DNA from: an uncultured Lachnospiraceae bacterium
Lineage (GTDB): Bacteria; Bacillota; Clostridia; Lachnospirales; Lachnospiraceae
Length of the DNA stretch: 17,582 nucleotides
Direction: 5' to 3'
Assembly: GCA_946409475.1 (NCBI GenBank)
Contig: CAMJWQ010000023.1
Coordinates: 1 to 17,582 of the forward strand
Under the pieces are notes generated by a model. The model saw nothing but the letters and a program-made list of their open reading frames with translations, was not told where the DNA came from and searched no databases. Below, one piece after another: positions 15,174 to 17,582 of the stretch (positions within the stretch are counted from its first letter, which is position 1; the number at the start of each line of letters is the position of its first letter). A program made the translations under genes and the position numbers.

Positions 15174-16001
15174 CTATCTGCATCCATAATCATTATCGTA
15201 ATCGTCGTCATCGTAATCGTCGTCATCGTCATCATCAACATCTTCATCGTCATCCGTATTATTGGGGAAGAGCGGCTGCAGGTTCTGATTTGGATAGAAC
15301 TTGGGAACCGGGGATTTAAAAAATCTTTCGCATGGATTTGGCAGTGGTTCTTCTTTACATGGCTCTTTTGGAACAGGGCAGTAATCATAAGCCGGAATTA
15401 ACAGCTGTACAATCAGCTCACTTTTTACAATAAGAAAATATCCGAGGGTGATATCAAGAAAATCCTTACAATCACAGGTCGTGATATCTCCATCCAACGC
15501 TTCTGCCACCATTTCAAGCTTGATATAATTGGAGGCTAATTCTCTCGACTGGCAATTACTCATATTAAACGTTGTGACCTGCGCTATTGAGTCCGGCAAA
15601 TAGAATTTTCCTATGGTATCTGTTCTGTTGATTTCATAAAATTCACATTTATTTACACCACCGCAGTCAATATAATCAGCATAAAATGAAATTCTATAAC
15701 ACAGTTCTAATCTTTTATAGTTCGTATTTCCCCTTAACGGAGTCTCTTCTACCGAAAGCAGAGTTACGTTAAAATCTCTGGAGCCGATATATCTCTTTGG
15801 TTTATCTAGCGGATCGCTTCTTAATTCACAGTCTGTAGCAGTTGTATCAGGACCAGGGGCGTATACAAGACATTTTTTTATCAGGCATTGATCGAACATC
15901 TTCGGCACTTCGACGCAAACTAACTCAGAAGGATCTGGTAAACAACCTTGTTTATTTACAAGACCGGGACGTGGAACAAATTTGTTGAAGTTAATTGACA
16001 T
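15174..16001 (-). CDS. Unrecognised Cys-rich protein with Asp-rich tail, probable spore-coat protein
   Basis: No family recognised. The 275-residue protein has no signal peptide or membrane segment. It contains 15 cysteines spread along its length, several as close pairs (39/44, 113/119, 176/178, 208/215). The middle (about 75-205) alternates hydrophobic and polar residues like a beta-rich domain. A Pro/Cys-rich linker (206-245) leads to an acidic tail (250-272) that is almost all Asp with spaced Tyr, ending GCR. Such a tail could bind calcium or cations or be a crosslinking surface through its tyrosines. AAAGGAGG precedes the ATG and a perfect SigK-type -10 lies upstream. With the neighbouring DUF4489-type gene, also 15 Cys, this points to the spore coat or exosporium. 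That role is inferred. Confidence 0.75.
   Translation of the reverse strand: MSINFNKFVPRPGLVNKQGCLPDPSELVCVEVPKMFDQCLIKKCLVYAPGPDTTATDCELRSDPLDKPKRYIGSRDFNVTLLSVEETPLRGNTNYKRLELCYRISFYADYIDCGGVNKCEFYEINRTDTIGKFYLPDSIAQVTTFNMSNCQSRELASNYIKLEMVAEALDGDITTCDCKDFLDITLGYFLIVKSELIVQLLIPAYDYCPVPKEPCKEEPLPNPCERFFKSPVPKFYPNQNLQPLFPNNTDDDEDVDDDDDDDYDDDDYDNDYGCR
15196..15225. repeat. 15-bp tandem repeat encoding the Asp-rich tail
   Basis: TCGTAATCGTCGTCA occurs twice in a row and grades into further TCGTCATCATCA triplet-like sequence. On the coding strand each unit gives a DDDDY-type block. The 15-bp unit keeps frame, so copy number could vary without breaking the protein. Confidence 0.7.
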
Positions 16002-16043
16002 AAATCCTCCTTTATAAATAAAAACTGTATAATCTTGTTATGA

Positions 16044-16071
16044 TATCATATGTGATTGTTAAAAAGTGGTT
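16044..16071 (-). promoter_or_regulatory. SigK-type promoter of the Asp-tailed coat-like gene
   Basis: On the minus strand AAC (16069-16071), 16 bp, then CATATGATA (16044-16052), a full match to the SigK -10 pattern CATANNNTA with correct spacing. The start of transcription near 16038 lies about 37 nt before the ATG at 16001. This supports late mother-cell expression. Confidence 0.6.
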
Positions 16072-16115
16072 ACACAAAATAAAAACATTTTTATAAAGCA
16101 TAAAGAATAGACATC

Positions 16116-16124
16116 CATAATATA
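16116..16124 (+). promoter_or_regulatory. Possible SigE/SigK-like -10 for the coiled-coil gene
   Basis: CATAATATA matches CATANNNTA. Upstream CATAAA (16099-16104) is SigE-like but the spacing is short. The ribosome site GAGGAGGG (16132-16139) would begin almost at the transcript start, so the call is weak. Confidence 0.3.
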
Positions 16125-16146
16125 TTTTAGTGAGGAGGGATTGCAT

Positions 16147-17582
16147 ATGAGTAATTTTTATTCATGGATTTACGTAGATTCCCAAAATAATATATGGAAA
16201 TTTTATAAAAATGATAATTACGAGCTGTGTTATCAGGTTATGTTCGATGACGGTAAATGGACAAAGGAGAGAATCGTTGATAGAAATGTGTTGGAGGTAT
16301 TTATTTATGTAGAGGATGAAATTATTCACATTTTATACATAACTTTAAAAAACACATTAAAATATTGCACCATGAAAGATAATCAATGGCTGGGACGTAC
16401 CGTTTACAGTATTGATGATGATAACTTTGAACTGCATAATTTAAAAGTCGAAATTCTGGGCCCTGAGATGCATATCTTCTTTATTATAATAGAGAAGATG
16501 ATTCGAATCCGGGCTGTGTTAATGCAATGCATTTGGAACAATGAAGACATAAAAACATTTAAATTGCAGGACATTGCCCTCAATTATCATCTGGAAGAAA
16601 ATTATCTTATCAAAGTGGATGAAAAAGGTTCTATAATACTGTTGTTTATAACCGATGAAGGAGAGGAATTCGGTGTAAATTATTCTATCTATAAGAACCA
16701 TTCCTGGTCTCAGGAGAACAGGCTGTATTCCATAACGGGAGAAGATATAACCTTTGAAATCCTATCCTCAGAACAAACAATTCATGTAGTAAATAAATAT
16801 AAGGATGACTCCGTCTATTTCTTAGACTATGTCTGCCTGGACAGTAACGGAGAATTACAGAAAGTAATAATTTATGAAAGCAATATGGTTATAGCAGATC
16901 CCATAATAGTAAAAGCGAATACTCTTATGTATGTTTTTTGGTTAGAAAATAGCAGAATTTTCTGTTCCTCTTATAATGGCAGGTATTGGAGCAAAGCTAC
17001 TCCATGCTTTAGCAGTAAGGATCAACATATTCAAAAGTACCATATTTACACCACATCTCCTAAAGAATCCCTTGTAAAAGATGCCTATTGCACAGGTGAT
17101 TTGGATTTTCACATTCTCTATCCGGAGCAATTGCTATTAGCCGTAGCTGAAGATGAGGAAAAAGAATCCCAGGTAAAAGCAACGGAACTGGTAATACATA
17201 AAAAGTCAGACGGCAATCAGAAGCAGGAGCTTATAAAAATCAAATCGGAAAACAAAAAGTTGAATAGAAAGCTTGCTTCTTTAAATATGCAAATACAAAA
17301 AAACAAGAGAATCGCAGAAGAGCAGGAGGTTCTTTTGAACAAGGCGATTGAGCAAAAGCTTAAGGCAGAAGAAAACAGTAAATTATTCTTTAAGCTTCAA
17401 AAGCAGCTGCAAACTGAGCTGGAAAAAGTGAATCAACAACTGGACTTAGAAAAACAGGAACGTTTTGTATGTGAGAGCAAATACAAATCCAGCAGTGAAT
17501 CGGTTTCCAAGATAATGCAGGAGCTGCAAAAGCTGCAGCTTAATGATAGCAGCTTACATGAAGAGATTGAGCTGCTTAAACG
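16147..17582 (+). CDS. Unrecognised protein with propeller-like beta repeats and long coiled coil, partial at right edge
   Basis: From ATG at 16147, with GAGGAGGG eight nt upstream, 478 codons are open and run off the window. No signal peptide or clear membrane segment is present. Residues about 1-310 form repeated blocks of roughly 45-55 residues, each with hydrophobic beta-like strands and a Trp-containing stretch (WIYVDSQNNIWKFY, DNQWLGRTVYSI, NHSWSQENRLYSI, NGRYWSKATPCF), suggestive of a beta-propeller. From about 358 the sequence becomes Lys/Glu/Gln/Leu-rich with heptad spacing and stays so to the edge, a long coiled coil. It is divergent from a SigK-type spore-coat-like gene, so a role in spore assembly as a scaffold or morphogenetic protein is possible. 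The fold and role are inferred; I recognise no named family. Confidence 0.8.
   Translation, partial: MSNFYSWIYVDSQNNIWKFYKNDNYELCYQVMFDDGKWTKERIVDRNVLEVFIYVEDEIIHILYITLKNTLKYCTMKDNQWLGRTVYSIDDDNFELHNLKVEILGPEMHIFFIIIEKMIRIRAVLMQCIWNNEDIKTFKLQDIALNYHLEENYLIKVDEKGSIILLFITDEGEEFGVNYSIYKNHSWSQENRLYSITGEDITFEILSSEQTIHVVNKYKDDSVYFLDYVCLDSNGELQKVIIYESNMVIADPIIVKANTLMYVFWLENSRIFCSSYNGRYWSKATPCFSSKDQHIQKYHIYTTSPKESLVKDAYCTGDLDFHILYPEQLLLAVAEDEEKESQVKATELVIHKKSDGNQKQELIKIKSENKKLNRKLASLNMQIQKNKRIAEEQEVLLNKAIEQKLKAEENSKLFFKLQKQLQTELEKVNQQLDLEKQERFVCESKYKSSSESVSKIMQELQKLQLNDSSLHEEIELLK

Noticed and set aside
15181..15260. Short repeats as a CRISPR or other array
   Set aside because: The units are 15-bp tandem copies of Asp/Tyr codons with no spacers, inside a coding region.

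Overview
The window looks like chromosomal DNA of a spore-forming, anaerobic, low-GC Clostridia bacterium, most likely Lachnospiraceae-like. The reasons are AT-rich third positions, strong AGGAGG ribosome binding sites, frequent GTG and TTG starts, a Cys-rich DUF4489-type protein and SigK-like sporulation promoters. No rRNA, tRNA, insertion sequence or CRISPR array is visible.

Region 1 (1-4215) is a two-component and ABC-2 transporter module. A HisKA_3-type sensor kinase runs off the left edge on the minus strand. Divergent from it is an operon of one ATPase and two ABC-2 permeases. The layout resembles the linearmycin-resistance (LnrJK-LnrLMN) and other antimicrobial-peptide or lipid efflux systems. 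An 8-bp inverted repeat overlaps the -35 box of the transporter promoter.

Region 2 (4222-11600, minus strand) is a flavin-based extracellular electron transfer (EET) locus like that of Listeria. In transcription order it holds: an NDH-2 dehydrogenase with a fused membrane domain, a polyprenyl diphosphate synthase and a UbiA prenyltransferase (which together would make a dedicated demethylmenaquinone); then a lipoprotein with two PplA-like flavinylation domains; then an ApbE flavin transferase lipoprotein, a NusG-domain-II membrane protein (EetA-like) and a Gx-transporter membrane protein (EetB-like). Electrons would pass from NADH to quinone, then through the membrane proteins to the FMN-bearing lipoprotein outside the cell. 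The three blocks are separated by hairpins: a terminator after the prenyltransferase, a terminator after the lipoprotein, and a 68-nt imperfect hairpin in the apbE leader.

Region 3 (11601-14372) begins with a divergent intergenic region in which back-to-back promoters overlap. On the plus strand there follow an HxlR-family regulator with four N-terminal cysteines, a candidate redox sensor for the EET operon, and a YyaL/DUF255 thioredoxin-domain gene. That gene is full length except for an 18-nt in-frame insertion, carrying TGA and TAG, exactly before the conserved CHWC motif. It is either a young pseudogene or a case of recoding by ribosome hopping between two serine codons.

Region 4 (14410-17582) looks sporulation-related. 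Two Cys-rich minus-strand proteins, one DUF4489-type and one unrecognised with an Asp-rich tail, have SigK-like promoters. Divergent from them is an unrecognised plus-strand gene with propeller-like beta repeats followed by a long coiled coil, cut by the right edge.
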